Positions 1 through 11,344 are shown, numbered from the stretch's first letter. The stretch: DNA of 64,000 nucleotides from Purpureocillium takamizusanense (GCF_022605165.1 NC_063068.1:4650001-4714000), one strand, 5' to 3'. The notes: a model not told the origin generated them from the letters alone. Numbers and translations: made by a program.

Positions 1-480
1 TACGTGTCGGAGAACTTTGCGCGCCCGCCCGTCAAGGAGCTCGGGTGTGGGCTCACGCTCGACGCCGACGGCAACATCCACGACCAGAGCGGTGCCGTCG
101 TGGGCAGGATCAATCCCGGCGGCGGTGGCGGCGGCGGCGCTTCTACAGGCGCGGGAGCGCAGCAGAGCGGCAGCCGTCAAGCGAGTCGAGGTCAGGCAGA
201 GGAGGAAGAGCCTCGGCAGCCGCAGCCACAGCAGCAGAAGAAGCAGAAGACACCATCGCAACCACAATCACAACCACCGCCACAAGCTCATCCGACACAC
301 CACGAGACGCAGTTCAACATCCCTTACCGCAGCGCCAGCGACCATCCAAGCCCGATGCCGGCCGCGCCGAGCCCATCCGAAATATACTTGGACGTCAAGT
401 CGACCCGCGACGGCATCCAGCTGATAATCAAAATACCCACGATATTTAATAGAGACGAGCAGGGTCGGCCACCGGGATAG
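1..480 (+). CDS. DUF3659-repeat protein, 3' end only (partial)
   Basis: The reading frame is open from the first base, so the gene starts to the left of the window. The visible 159 residues begin with one DUF3659-type unit (around residues 14-37: LTLDADGNIHDQSGAVVGRI, the D-x-x-G-x-I-x-D-x-x-G-x-x-x-G-x-I pattern). A Gly-rich linker follows, then a Gln/Pro-rich low-complexity stretch and a short ordered-looking C-terminus (DGIQLIIKIPTIFN). The same repeat occurs six times in the next gene, which has the same orientation, so the two are probably diverged tandem relatives. The biochemical function of DUF3659 proteins is not known; they are often labelled LEA-domain proteins in fungi. The stop codon is TAG at 478-480. 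The family call rests on the repeat pattern. Nothing can be said about the missing N-terminal part. Confidence 0.75.
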   Translation, partial: YVSENFARPPVKELGCGLTLDADGNIHDQSGAVVGRINPGGGGGGGASTGAGAQQSGSRQASRGQAEEEEPRQPQPQQQKKQKTPSQPQSQPPPQAHPTHHETQFNIPYRSASDHPSPMPAAPSPSEIYLDVKSTRDGIQLIIKIPTIFNRDEQGRPPG

Positions 481-788
481 CTGTATAGCAGACGCACAAA
501 CAGAATAGAATAATGAATCATGAATAAAACAAATCCGGAAAAGTACTCCGCTGCCCCTCACCGATACGCGCTCACGCGACGGAGAAGAGCTCCTCCTCGC
601 GCTTCAGCAGCCGTACCGCGCCTCGCGCATGCCTCGAGCTCAGCGCGTCCGGTCCAGACCGCCCTTTCTTTGCCGGTAGGTGGCGGTCTAGATGGCACCG
701 ATGCTTTACAAGCCGATCGGTCGTGCCAGCCTGGGCGAGTGTGTGCCATGTCACTGAAGGAAGAAAGGCCCGTCCTATCCCTATCCAG

Positions 789-843
<55 letters not shown>
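789..843. repeat. Poly-C homopolymer, 55 nt
   Basis: An uninterrupted run of C spans these positions. It is either a true mononucleotide microsatellite or a length-inflated assembly artefact; the length is unlikely to be exact. Confidence 0.9.
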
Positions 844-844
<1 letters not shown>

Positions 845-2176
845 TCTGTCCCCTACGACGACGACATCCACCCAGCAGTCACCACCCAGCAGTCATTATG
901 TAACTTTTGCCGTATATTGTACGTAGCGCGAAACTGTGCGACAGTACACCGGCAGCGTGTATCCCTCGATAGTAAATGGGCAGCCACGGCGTCAGGCTGC
1001 TCATCGTGGCAGTTGTGCCGAGAGGGAGGGAGGGATGCAGGGGGGATGGATGCCGGCTGGGAGACGAGACCCTCACCAAGCGGCGGCGACCAAGGCAGCC
1101 ATGCAGGTTTTCTCTGAGATGATCCAGACTTGAGGCTGAGGCTGAGGCAGGCAGTGGAGTGGTATGCTGTACGAAGTAGGTGGTGGTGGGGGGGGGCAAG
1201 GAGTTGCGTCGGCAGCTAAGCAGCAAAGTAGGTACTAGCAAACCGGTTTGTCGGCCGCCAGTGGCGCGCGCCGTGGACAAAAGAAGGAGTCGAAGGACGC
1301 CGCGCCAGCTGGAATCGGGCCTGGCGCTGGGCGAATCTCGATCTCTACTGCGACTTGGAGACGGGATGGAGCGAGCGCGGTTGCAGAGGTGGCAAGCTGC
1401 AACCCGGACACGCGAAGGTGGAGCGCCGCACCCGCTGCCCACATGGCTTGACGTCCTGCTAGTTACAGTGAGACCACTCCACTGTAGGTGCTGCTGCATC
1501 CACGCCCACGCGCCCCATCCGTCCATGGAACTCCAACTGGCAACCACCCACACCAGTGACACCACCCACCACCAGGCACCCCACGACCACCCACGACCAC
1601 GACGACGACGACCACCAGTCCACCACCATCACGACCGACCCCCCCGGACATCAACCCGTCTCCGACCTGCGGCATGACACAAGGCGCCTCATCCACGCCG
1701 CGCCGGCGTTTGACAAGTGTCTGTCTCCTTTGCTTGTCGTCGTCCCTCCGTCCACCGACCGGCCGACCCGTTGCCTCAGCCACAGCATCACGATGGAGCG
1801 AGTGAGTGGCTAGTGCTTCCAACTCCATCTACCATGCCATTGCGTCATTGTGAGATGGCCCGCCGTGCCGCGCGCGATGATCGACGGGGCAGCGACAAGC
1901 ACGAGTGACGCGCGTTGGCGTGTCCTCTGGCCCCCCCGGCGTCCAACCTTCTTCGCTTCAAGCCGAGTTCCAAGTGTGGCGTGTCCTTGGAAGAAAGCTC
2001 GCCGCCGGCCTGCCGGGCGCTGCGAGGACGGGAAAAATAGATTGCAATCTGACGTTTACGCTCCATGCCCATGACATGCTTGTTGTCGTCGATGGATGAT
2101 GGATGATGCTGCTGGCCCCCGCCCCCCTACCTATATTCCCGAAAAAACTTGTTTGCTCGGCGCCGGCGTGTAGACA

Positions 2177-2182
2177 TATAAA
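2177..2182 (+). promoter_or_regulatory. TATA box candidate for the DUF3659/LEA-like gene
   Basis: TATAAA lies about 120 nt upstream of the ATG at 2298, in a plausible position for a highly expressed fungal gene. C-rich runs containing CCCCT (the stress-response element core) lie just upstream, around 2115-2130. Support is by pattern and position only. Confidence 0.4.
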
Positions 2183-2297
2183 ATCGGTGAGCGGCAGGCG
2201 TGGCGGCTCGAGAGAAGCTTGAACCACTTGTTAAAACACAAAAGCGACTGTGAATTCATACTCTATCCCCCAAATGACAAGAGTCTGAATCGCAAAT

Positions 2298-5200
2298 ATG
2301 CCCGTCACAAAGAACAAGGAGGCCGAGACCCAGGTCCCGACCCCGGCCGAGGAGAAGAAGCAGTCCCAAGTTTGTAAGTTTGGCTAACACCTCCCCCCGG
2401 TCCCCGCGTCAAATATCTCGCTCGGGCCATCCCGCAAAGTCTGGCTGGGCTCCAAAGTCTCTCTTCTAACCAGCCGCCCCCCCCTAGCCGCCCCCGACAC
2501 ATCGGGCGCCGACCCGCAGAGCGTGCCCCGGTCCGCCGCCGCCGGCGTCGTCAACAAGAAGGGTGAGATTGTCGACGAGTCCGGCAAGGCCATCGGCAAG
2601 GTCTCCGACTCCAAGGACCTACAGAGCCTCGTCGGCAGCTCCGTCACCGCCTCGGGAGACGTTGTCAACGACTCAGGCGACGTCCTCGGCAAGGCGTCGC
2701 TCGACAGCGAGTACACCACCCAGGCTACCGAGGATGCCAAGGAGACCACCGGCGGCTGGAACGTCCTCGGCAAGGCCAAGGGCGCCGCCCAGACCGTGAG
2801 CAGTGTACGTGGATCCGTCAAATCCGCCCTCGCCCTCGGCGGGGATCTGGCTAACGCGCACAATCAGCTCTCCGGCGGCGGCCAGGGTGGCGATGATGCA
2901 GAGAAGACAAAGCCTTCGAGCGGCGGCGGCAAAGACACGCCGTCCGAGTCCGTAAAGGACGAGGCCGGCAAGGCCACAGAGTCCGTCAAGGACGACGCCA
3001 GCAAGACCGCAGAGTCCGTCGACGACAAGGTGCCTCCCCCCGTCCAGCTCCGAGACGATGAGGCCTCCCCAGCTGACGCCGCGTCTGCTGGTAAAAAGAC
3101 CAAGGAGGAGAAGGAGACTGTCCTCGGAGATGATACCCCCGCTGAGAAGGTCGGTCAGGATGACCTGACCGAGCAGGCCCCCCAGCCCATCGACGAATCC
3201 ATCGAGGGCACAACCGAGGACGCCTCCAAGACTGCAGGTGACAAGACAGAGCAGATCAAGGACACCATGGAAGAGACAAAAGCTACCACTGAAGGGGCGG
3301 CGGAGGATGCCAAGGCCACCACCGCCGATGCCGCGGAGGAGACAAAGGACACTGCAGATGACGCGGCGGACAAGGCCAAGGAGCCCACAGACGATGCCCA
3401 GGATGCTGGCAAGGACATTACAGACAAGGGCGACGACGCCGGCAAGGACATCACGGACAAGGCCGAGGATGCGGGCAAGGATGCGGGAGACGCCCCAGAG
3501 GGCGACAAGCCTAGCGACGACCTCCCGGAGGGTGAGGATGCCAAGGACACCGTGGGTGATGCCACCAAAGACGGCGAGGAGGCCGGCGAGGCTGCCCAAG
3601 ACAAGGTCGGGGATACGGTTGAGGAGGCTGACGACAAGGCCAAGGAGGCTGGAGAAGAGGCCGGCGAAAAGGCCGACGAGGCCGCCGAGGAGGCACCCAT
3701 CGACTTTTCCGTCCTCAAGGGCACCAAGGTCAACAAGGCCGGAAACCTTGTCAACGACAAGGGCGACATCATTGGACGCCTGTCCGAGGGCGACGCCAAG
3801 AAGCTGCAGGGCAAGACGGCCGACGAAGAGGGCAACATCTGGAACGAGTCGGGCAAGATCGTCGGCAAGGCGGAGCCCATCCCGGACAGCGAGCGCGAGA
3901 GCTCCAACAAGTCGTTTGCGCCTTTTGAGAACTTCCCCGACGCCGTCGTCGAGGCGGACGGGCGCGTCACGTCTGAAGGGCGCCAGGTCGGCACTGTGGT
4001 CGAGGGCGACCCCAAGCGCCTCAAGGGCAGCAAGGTGGACGAGGACGGCGACATCCTGGACCGCCGCGGCAACGTGGTCGGCAAGGCCGAGGCCTGGGAC
4101 GAGCCCGAGCCCGAGCCTGAGGAGCCGGAGGCGGTCGTCGACCGCTCGCTGCTGGCCGGCAAGCGCGTCAACAAGGCCGGCAACGTGGTCGACTCCAACG
4201 GCACCATCTTCGGCCGCGTCGTCGAGGGCAACGTCGCGTCGCTGGTCGGCCGCATGTGCGACAAGGAGGGGAACATCATGAGCGAGTCGGGCGACAAGAT
4301 TGGCAAGGCCGAGCTGGTGCCCGAGGGCGAGCGCGAAGGCTCCAAGGACGGGCCCTTTGCCGAGCTCAAGGGCTGCACCGTCACCAAGGACGGCAAGGTG
4401 GTGACGTCGTTGGGCGAGGTGGTCGGGCGGCTGACGTCGGGCGACGGCAAGGCGCTGTACGGGCGCTCCGTCGACGAGGACGGCGACGTCGTCGACAAGA
4501 ACGGCAACGTGGTGGGCAAGGCGGAGCGGTGGGAGGAGCCCGAGGTCGAGAAGCGGCGCGACCCCCTGGCTGGCCGCAAGGTCAACCGCGAGGGCAACGT
4601 GCTCGACGACGACGGCCACATCATCGGCAAGCTGACGAGCGGCGATGTCAGCATCTGCTCGGGCAAGGAGGTCGACGACGACGGTGACGTGGTCAACTCC
4701 AAGGGCAACACCGTCGGCCACGTCACCCTGCTCGAGGACATTCCCGGCGAGTCCGAGGAGGACAGGGAGAAGCGCGAGCAGGCTGAAAAGGACCGCAAGC
4801 TCGCGGGGCAGCTGGCGGGCGCCATCGAGCAGTCGCTCGAGAAGATCCGGCCCATCCTGCGCATGATCACCGACAAGGTCGACAAGGCCGAGCGCACCGA
4901 CAAAGAGGAGCTCGACGAGGAGCAGCTGGTGCGCGAGGTCAAGCCGCTCATCGAGGAGGGCGGCAAGATCCTGACCGAGGCCAACGGCATGATCCGCGGC
5001 ATGGACCCGGACGGCCGCATCCAGCGCCAGGCTAAGCACAAGTCGGCCACCAAGGACGCGAGCCCCGAGGAGCACCACCTGGCCGACGTGCTCAAGGAGG
5101 TATGTCGTCTTCTCCCTCCCTCCTCCCCCTCCCCCCCAGTCTGTATACGTCGTGCGTGCAACAAGAGGCATCCGAATCACCCTGAGGCTAACAAACCCAC

Positions 5201-5521
5201 CTGCAAACACAGCTCACCGGGACCGTCACCCAGACCATCGACAACGCCAAGCGCAAAATCGACGGCATGCCGCACGCAAAGAAGGAGCTCAACCCGCTCT
5301 GGGGCCTCCTCTCCGAGCCCCTCTTCCAGATCCTCGCCGCCGTCGGCCTGCTGCTCAACGGCGTCCTCGGCCTCGTCGGCAAGCTCCTCAGCGGCCTGGG
5401 GCTCGGCGGGCTCGTCGACGGCCTGCTCGGCAGCCTGGGGCTCAACAAGATTCTCGACGGGCTCGGCCTCGGCAGCGCCCTCAACGCCCTGACCGGCAAG
5501 AAGGACAAGCCCAAGAAATGA
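2298..5521 (+). CDS. LEA-like protein with six DUF3659 repeats and hydrophobic Gly/Leu-rich tail
   Basis: The proposed structure is join(2298..2373, 2488..2795, 2868..5099, 5213..5521), 974 residues. All joins keep frame and use GT-AG sites (CTAAC branch points before 2868 and 5213). One ~57-residue DUF3659 unit lies near the N-terminus. A long Ala/Asp/Lys/Glu-rich, LEA-like low-complexity stretch follows (repeated ETKD, DAGKD, DDAADKAKE words). Five further DUF3659 units each contain two D-x-x-G-x-x-x-G half-motifs. Next comes a charged helical segment (REKREQAEKDRKLAGQLAGA), then a very hydrophobic Leu/Gly-rich tail ending KKDKPKK. The helical-plus-tail region resembles the fungal DUF6987 family from memory. 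The molecular role is unknown; LEA-like composition suggests desiccation or stress protection, which is inference. The second intron is 72 nt, stop-free and in frame, so a 998-residue retained form is possible. Confidence 0.85.
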
Positions 5522-6503
5522 TGATGATGACTACACAGGTCCTCTCTCTCGTCTCTCTCTCCCCCCCCCCCCGGGACGTCTCTGTTTCTTTCCAATGGGT
5601 TGCTAGTTGTGCACAGCTGGTATTGATGACCTCTTTTGTCTTCTTCTCTCATGTACGATGGATGGAATGGGTTTTGCGGGAACTTTGGTGTATCAATTGC
5701 TTTGCTTTGCTTTGCTTGCTTGTTTGTTTAGCTACCTTTGGTTTTACTTACTTGGTAGTAGTATAGTTCAAATGGGGATTTTTCTTTCCCATAGCACTTC
5801 TTGCTTGCTTTGTGCCGTCCCTCCCAGCCGACGGGCGGCACGGACCTGCTTTGCTTCTTCGTGACAACACATCCATTCCCTCCCCCCTCGCGGGGCCATT
5901 TCTATAGTACAACGCACGCGCGAAGCAAAGCAATACATACATACTATACTCCTCGGGGAGGTTCATGCGTGTGCCAGATCTTGGTCTTGGCCTTGGGACC
6001 TTGGACGGCAATCTGCGTCAAGACCGCTCGCGAGAGAGAGAAAAAGAGAGAGAGAGACATCGACAGTTCGTCGACGTGCAGGCGGCATCTGCACAATCAC
6101 CGGCGACGTCCCCAATCGACGGACACGGACCACCGGGAGGTTCCATTGAAAAATTGAGACCACCACCGCAGTCAAAACGGCACCATAAACACGACAGTAA
6201 ACAAGACGTGAAAGCGTACGCAGTTTTGGTTGTGAGGATGTCTTTCATGTACCTATTATTCCTCGACAAAAAAAGTTCGTCGCCACACCCCGCCCAGCTC
6301 AACTCGATGGCATATCCAACCCCTAGGCCTCCTTTCTCTTCGTCCCATGAGTCAATGGCTCCATATTCACAGGTAGTAGAATACAACAACACCGGCATTA
6401 TGTCCAGTTCAAGACCCCCACCCCGCCTCTGCTCTCCCCCTCCCCCTTCCCTTCCCTCCAGGGGTTCGCGGAGACAACAAGAGAACCAATCCGTGGGGTT
6501 TAT
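5522..6503. other. Convergent intergenic region / 3' UTRs
   Basis: This holds the 3' flanks of the DUF3659/LEA-like gene (+) and the GPI-protein gene (-). T-rich stretches at 5690-5760, a GA-repeat tract at 6030-6060, and no supported ORF. Confidence 0.55.
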
Positions 6504-7109
6504 TTACAGAGCGAGGACGGCAGCGACGAGACCGACGACGGCGGCAGGGGCAGCAGTCAGCATGGGCGCGAGACCGGTCGACGTGGATGAGCCGCCGCTG
6601 GCCGTGTTGGTTCCAGACGCGCCGCCGCTCCGGGTGGCCGTGGCGCCGGTGCCGCTGGCAGAGGAGCCGCCAGAGCCGCCCGAGCCGCCCGAGGTCTGGG
6701 AGGCGTCGGAGCCGCTCGAGGAGGAGCCGCCGTTGTTGTCAGAGCCGGAACCGCCAGAGCCGCCGGTGGCCTTGGGGGTGCCGACCGACGAGACGTAGTA
6801 GTTGTCTTTGATGCACTTCTGCGTGCACTCTGTGTACTTATCGGTTTCGGCTTTGGTGCCATTACCCTGGGGGCAGTTGGCAACGCACTTGTTGGTGGCG
6901 TTGACCTGGTCCTTGTCGGGGGACGGGACGGTGATGCAGTGCGACTGGCAGTCGACGTCGCCAGGCTTGCAGGCGGCCAGGCAGGCAGCGGCCGACGACT
7001 GGGCAGGCGAGATGGACTGCGTGGGCGTGGCGGCCGTGGCGGTGGTGTCGCTCTGGGCCGAGGCGACGAGGGCGAGAGCGCCAGACAGGATGACGGTAGC
7101 GAAGCGCAT
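6504..7109 (-). CDS. Secreted GPI-anchored Cys/Ser-rich protein with four CX3C pairs
   Basis: A single exon encodes 201 residues. Residues 1-18 form a signal peptide (MRFATVILSGALALVASA). The mature N-terminal part has eight cysteines in four CX3C pairs (C43/47, C54/58, C75/79, C95/99), spaced so that they could form two helical hairpins. Two N-glycosylation sequons lie at about N70 and N83. From about residue 110 the chain is Gly/Ser/Thr-rich, a typical O-glycosylated stalk. It ends in a hydrophobic C-terminus (AAPAAVVGLVAAVLAL) after a small-residue region, as expected for GPI attachment. Such proteins are usually displayed on the fungal cell wall or plasma membrane. The exact function is unknown. 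The gene is convergent with the DUF3659/LEA-like gene and has a very long upstream region. Confidence 0.85.
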   Translation of the reverse strand: MRFATVILSGALALVASAQSDTTATAATPTQSISPAQSSAAACLAACKPGDVDCQSHCITVPSPDKDQVNATNKCVANCPQGNGTKAETDKYTECTQKCIKDNYYVSSVGTPKATGGSGGSGSDNNGGSSSSGSDASQTSGGSGGSGGSSASGTGATATRSGGASGTNTASGGSSTSTGLAPMLTAAPAAVVGLVAAVLAL

Positions 7110-7733
7110 GTTTACGGCAGCTCGAATGATGCGAGATTAAAACAAAGGTTCTTGTGAAACGGTAGCGAATGTGAACGTGAAGATAACGAGAGACAGTCAC
7201 AGCTTGCGGAGAAGAAAAGGGGAAGAGGGAGGCAACTAGGTCCACGAACTGGACGCGCCGGGCTCGTGCCTCTTTATGAGCCAGCAGCTCCTCCGCGCCA
7301 GGGGGGAGGCGTCGCAGCTCCGACCAACAAACTCAGGCGAGGCAAGGGTACGGCGGGATGGGGCGATGTGACGGGGGGAATCCATCCCATCCGTGCCGGC
7401 ATGGGGGGGCACCAACACAAGCAGGCCTAGGCCGCAGCTTTTGCTTCACAGACACAAGCACGGCAGACAAGAGCCAGGCCAAGCCAAGCCAAACAAAACA
7501 TGGGGGCCCGAGTTGCCGAGCCCCCCAAGTGGCCTGCTTGTCTCGCAGGCCGTCCGAATGCAATCGTCGTCATGCTCTCATGCGGCTTCCATCGTCGGCG
7601 AATCCCTGGATGCCCTCCGTGCCATCATCGCTTGATGAGCGACAACACGACAGGGCAGGGCAGAGCAGGGCAGAGGGTGCGGCTTCGTGTCTCATGTCGG
7701 TGACTGGCGCAGATCGGAGCAGCTACTGCGGAG

Positions 7734-7756
7734 TAGTACTAACGTTATTAGTACTA
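7734..7756. repeat. Near-palindrome TAGTACTAA-N5-TTAGTACTA
   Basis: Perfect 9-bp arms flank CGTTA. The element sits in a larger TAC/GTA-rich tract with two GGAGTA words (7720-7785). Similar tracts recur in other intergenic regions of the window. Confidence 0.7.
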
Positions 7757-8953
7757 CGTACTACGGAGTACTACCAGGTAGTAACTGGGTGGCAGCAGCG
7801 TCCGGAGAAGCGCCCAGTGAGAGTGTTCAGGGCCGACGAGGGGAGGGCGAAATTGCGCGCGTAGCGCCACGATCCAGCTAGCCGTGCCATCATACCTTGT
7901 TCTCGTCCAGGGCGGGCGGCGGCTTGTGGCGAGAGGGCGGGCGGCCAGACAAAGGCCAAAGTCAATTCGGCCGCCTTGCACATCTTGTGCCTGTCCCGGC
8001 CGAGCCTTTGCACCACGAATATCATCGCCCCCGTACCGTGTCATGGGCAACTTGCAAGCGTCCAAGTGTGGTCAGGCAGATCTATCTGGCCAAGAAACCC
8101 TCGTGTTTGGTGGAGGAACGTCCCCACCATGCTTGACGCCCCCCGGCCCTTGTCCCCCCCCCCCTGTGTGTTGCTTTTTTATCCTCCTCCCTTCCTTGTT
8201 TGCAGGGCTGTGGCTTCCAGCTCGGGTGGTCGCTGCGGGCCATGGCATCCGTCTTTTGTGGGCTCGGGCGCGGCCAAAGACCCATCGGTTCGAGTGGACG
8301 GACATCTTGGCCCTCTTGGCCCTGAGTATTACAATGTCTCAGCCACGGCGTTGGAGCAAGACAGCCGTCTTGTGTTGTGTTATGTTGTGTTGTGTTGACG
8401 GGGAGGGGGGAGGCGAGGGGAGCTCGTCCTGCCTCATGTTTACCATGGCCAGGGCTCCCTCTAGTCCAGACGTCCGTTGCTGCGACAGCGCCATTCCAAG
8501 AAGAGATGCGGGACTCACGAGCAGGCGACTGACGAGGGGACCGGGCGGTGGGGGCATGCGTGCGAGGGTCGCAGGTGCAGGCGAGCGAGCACGGATCTCA
8601 AGGGGACGCGGACGGAGAACATGGGGCCGTGGCGACAGCGTGCACACCATGGCCAATGCCTCCATCAGACCGTTGTTGAGGAGGAGGACATGGAGGAGCG
8701 TGGTGGTGGGGAGATGAGAAAGAGGACAAGCCTGTGAGAAACGAGGCAGGGGGGGAGGGAGAAGAGAAGAGAGTGTGTGTGATGGAGTGGGAGCGCCGCC
8801 TCTTGTTGCATGGACTCCATAGCAAAGTACCAATATACGCTGTACAATTTGATTGCAGCATGAAAGGTGCGCGGGTCGTGTAACGACATTATGTGTACTG
8901 TACGTGACGTCCTCGTACTGGCTACTCATAGTGCGTAGTGCTTTCTGTCTCTG

Positions 8954-8954
8954 C

Positions 8955-8991
<37 letters not shown>
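8954..8991. repeat. (GT)n dinucleotide microsatellite
   Basis: About 18 GT units, near-perfect, within the intergenic region upstream of MDE1. Confidence 0.9.
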
Positions 8992-8992
<1 letters not shown>

Positions 8993-10634
8993 CCTTGCCG
9001 CCGAGGAATACGAGGTGCGAGTCGCGACTGAGCACGGGCGGCCGGCCAGGTTTTGCCAGGTATACTGTACCCTGACTGAAAGTCAAGGTAGGCACAGCAG
9101 GTTATCAGTAGGATGGTAGGTAGGTGCCGTCCGTCACGCTTGCCACGGCAGTCGCGTCTTGTCACGGTTCTCCCTACCAGTACCAGATGCAGGGGTCATT
9201 GGACACAATGGACAGCCGCAGCGGGGGAAATCCCGGGTGCCATCTCCTCCTGCCTTGCCTTGGAGGCGTCCAGGCCAATTCACTCCACTCCACTCCATCC
9301 CAACAGCTCGACGGGGCCAGCAAACTTTTTGCCTCCTACTACTACTGTGCAACTTGAATACTACAGTACCTCTCACAAACGTTACTAAATTCATTCATTC
9401 ATTCTCCCGGTCGCGTGCCCTCGACGCAATCGGGACAGTGCTGACCAGGCATGGCTGCCGGTCGGTTGCCGATGCCCGCCTATCAACCTCGCCTCCGTCC
9501 CCAAGTTAGTACCTGCTGATGCATGCCAGCATGGGGTTGATTGGCTCTTGGCCAGGCCCGCCTTGATGCGCCAAAGGAGCACAGCAGCCAACTTGCCAAG
9601 TGAAGCCCGATGCTTGTGAAGCACCATGGAGCAATGACCGTTGTCGTCGTTGGGACGAGGGCAATGGAACGGCGACAAACGTCGTGTTCGCACTTCAGAG
9701 ATCAAAGACAGCCATCATGTGACAGATGGCCACGCAGAACAAGACCCCCCGGCTCCCTGCATATTCGTTCGAGACGCCGCCGCCGCCGCTGCTCAGCCCG
9801 CGCAGCACCCGACCAGGGTCGCAGTCGGAGGAACCTGAGTCGGGCGCCTGCGCCATGTGATGCCGCACCAATATTGATGTATATTAATAAGTCATTGTTA
9901 TATTGGACGGTCATGCCTGGGCAACCTGGGCGGCGGTTCGCGGCACAGGTTCTGGCGGCCGTCGCCTGGCGCCCTGATGGAATGAAGCATGACCCAAGAC
10001 GGAGGCAAAAGCGTCACCACCACCACCACCACTACTACTACTACAACTACGTACTACACGTCGCTGGCTGGTATGCAAGGGACTTTCGATTAGAAAACGT
10101 TTCCGTCTCGTCCCCGTCTCGCCATGGGCCTCGGCGAACCATTGGCCTGTGTCTTCGCGCACGTTGTCCTGCGTGCGGCTCTCGTTGTCTGGCAACACTG
10201 TGTAAGTACTACCTTACGTATAACTAAGTACCTAAAGACTGGGAGGGAGTACTGAGGCGGGCGAGGTACTGTGGGCGAGAGCGTGGCGAGACACTTGACG
10301 CAATCCGTGTTCAAAGAACCGAAAGGACTGCACGAAACGAACAAGGACTGCACAGAACAATATGCATACTCCAACACTCGCCCAACAGCGGCTGTCGTCG
10401 CCTCGTCGTGCCAGCAGTAACTCAACGTTAGTACGACCAAAAGCTCCTTGTCTCCTCCTGTAAGATGCGCTCCGCCGCTGGTTGGCAGGCGTCTGGAGCA
10501 GGCAGCCCCACTATCGTCAATCGAACCTCACCTCACCTCATCACAGCTTTTTTGGCGCCAATAACGTCTGCTTCATTTGCCCACTCTCAAACGTCCCTCT
10601 CGCCGTCTCACCTCCCCCTTTTCGTGTCGTGCAT

Positions 10635-10662
10635 ACGTACTACTACTACTACTACTACTACT
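10635..10662. repeat. (TAC)n triplet tract
   Basis: Nine or so TAC/ACT units about 90 nt upstream of the MDE1 start codon. A comparable CAC/TAC tract lies at about 10016-10046. Confidence 0.8.
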
Positions 10663-10750
10663 GCGTAAGGTAGTAAGTAGACTCATAGCGGCCCGTTCCG
10701 GCAGTCGGCGCGCCCTGAGACGATCGGGGCCCAAACAAAAGCAAAACAAA

Positions 10751-11303
10751 ATGGCCTCCACCTCCTCCTCTCAAGAAGCGCCAGCCCAGGACAAGCGCCG
10801 CCGCGTCGACGCCGACCCCGATGCTGCCGCCGCCAACCCGGACCGTCTCATCACGTCGGCCGACCCGGAGCACCCCGCCAACCTCATCCCCTCTCTCTGC
10901 GCCAAGTTCTGGACCCTTGGCTGGGTCACCGGCACTGGCGGCGGCTGCTCCATCCGCGATGGGTGCGTGCTGAGATACACCTCGCATCTCATCCCATTCC
11001 CCCTCCCCCAATCATCCCGTCCCATGGGCTAACACGCTGTCTCGCCCAACCTCCCCCAGCGACCTCGTCTACATCGCCCCCTCGGGCGTCCAAAAGGAGC
11101 TCATGAAGAACACGGACATCTACGTCCTCTCCCTCTCCGCCCAGCGGGACCCGACCTTCCGGCAGCGCACCTACCTGCGCTCCCCGCCGTGCTACAAGCC
11201 CTCGCAGTGCACGCCCCTCTTCCTCGCCGCCTTCACCCGCCGCGGCGCCGGCTGCTGCATCCACACGCACTCGCAGTGGGCCGTCCTCGTAACCCTCCTC
11301 CTC

Positions 11304-11344
<41 letters not shown>

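Larger units (their letters stand above)
481..2297. other. Intergenic region between two DUF3659 genes
   Basis: No credible gene was found. Open frames on both strands are low-complexity (Pro, His or Gly runs from C-rich DNA) and lack recognisable domains. It holds the 3' flank of the first gene, a 55-nt C homopolymer, and the promoter and 5' leader of the DUF3659/LEA-like gene. Short CAC/GAC repeats lie around 1550-1640. Confidence 0.6.
7110..10750. other. Long divergent intergenic region, no gene seen
   Basis: 3.6 kb between the divergent GPI-protein and MDE1 genes. Open frames up to 277 codons exist, but their compositions are unlike the neighbouring proteins, they overlap on both strands and contain no recognisable domain. 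The region carries a 23-bp near-palindrome at 7734, a (GT)n tract at 8954, CAC/TAC triplet tracts near 10016 and 10635, and several TAC/GTA-rich clusters. An unannotated ncRNA or fast-evolving gene cannot be excluded. Confidence 0.5.

Noticed and set aside
2673..5210. An 845-codon minus-strand open frame opposite the DUF3659/LEA-like gene
   Set aside because: It is a Val/Leu/Ala-rich antisense shadow caused by the biased codon use (GAC/GTC/GGC) of the plus-strand repeat gene; it has no domain.
7884..8929. Open frames of 277 (+) and 196 (-) codons in the 7-10.7 kb gap
   Set aside because: They overlap each other on opposite strands, have compositional bias and no recognisable motif, and there is no splice context making them family-like.
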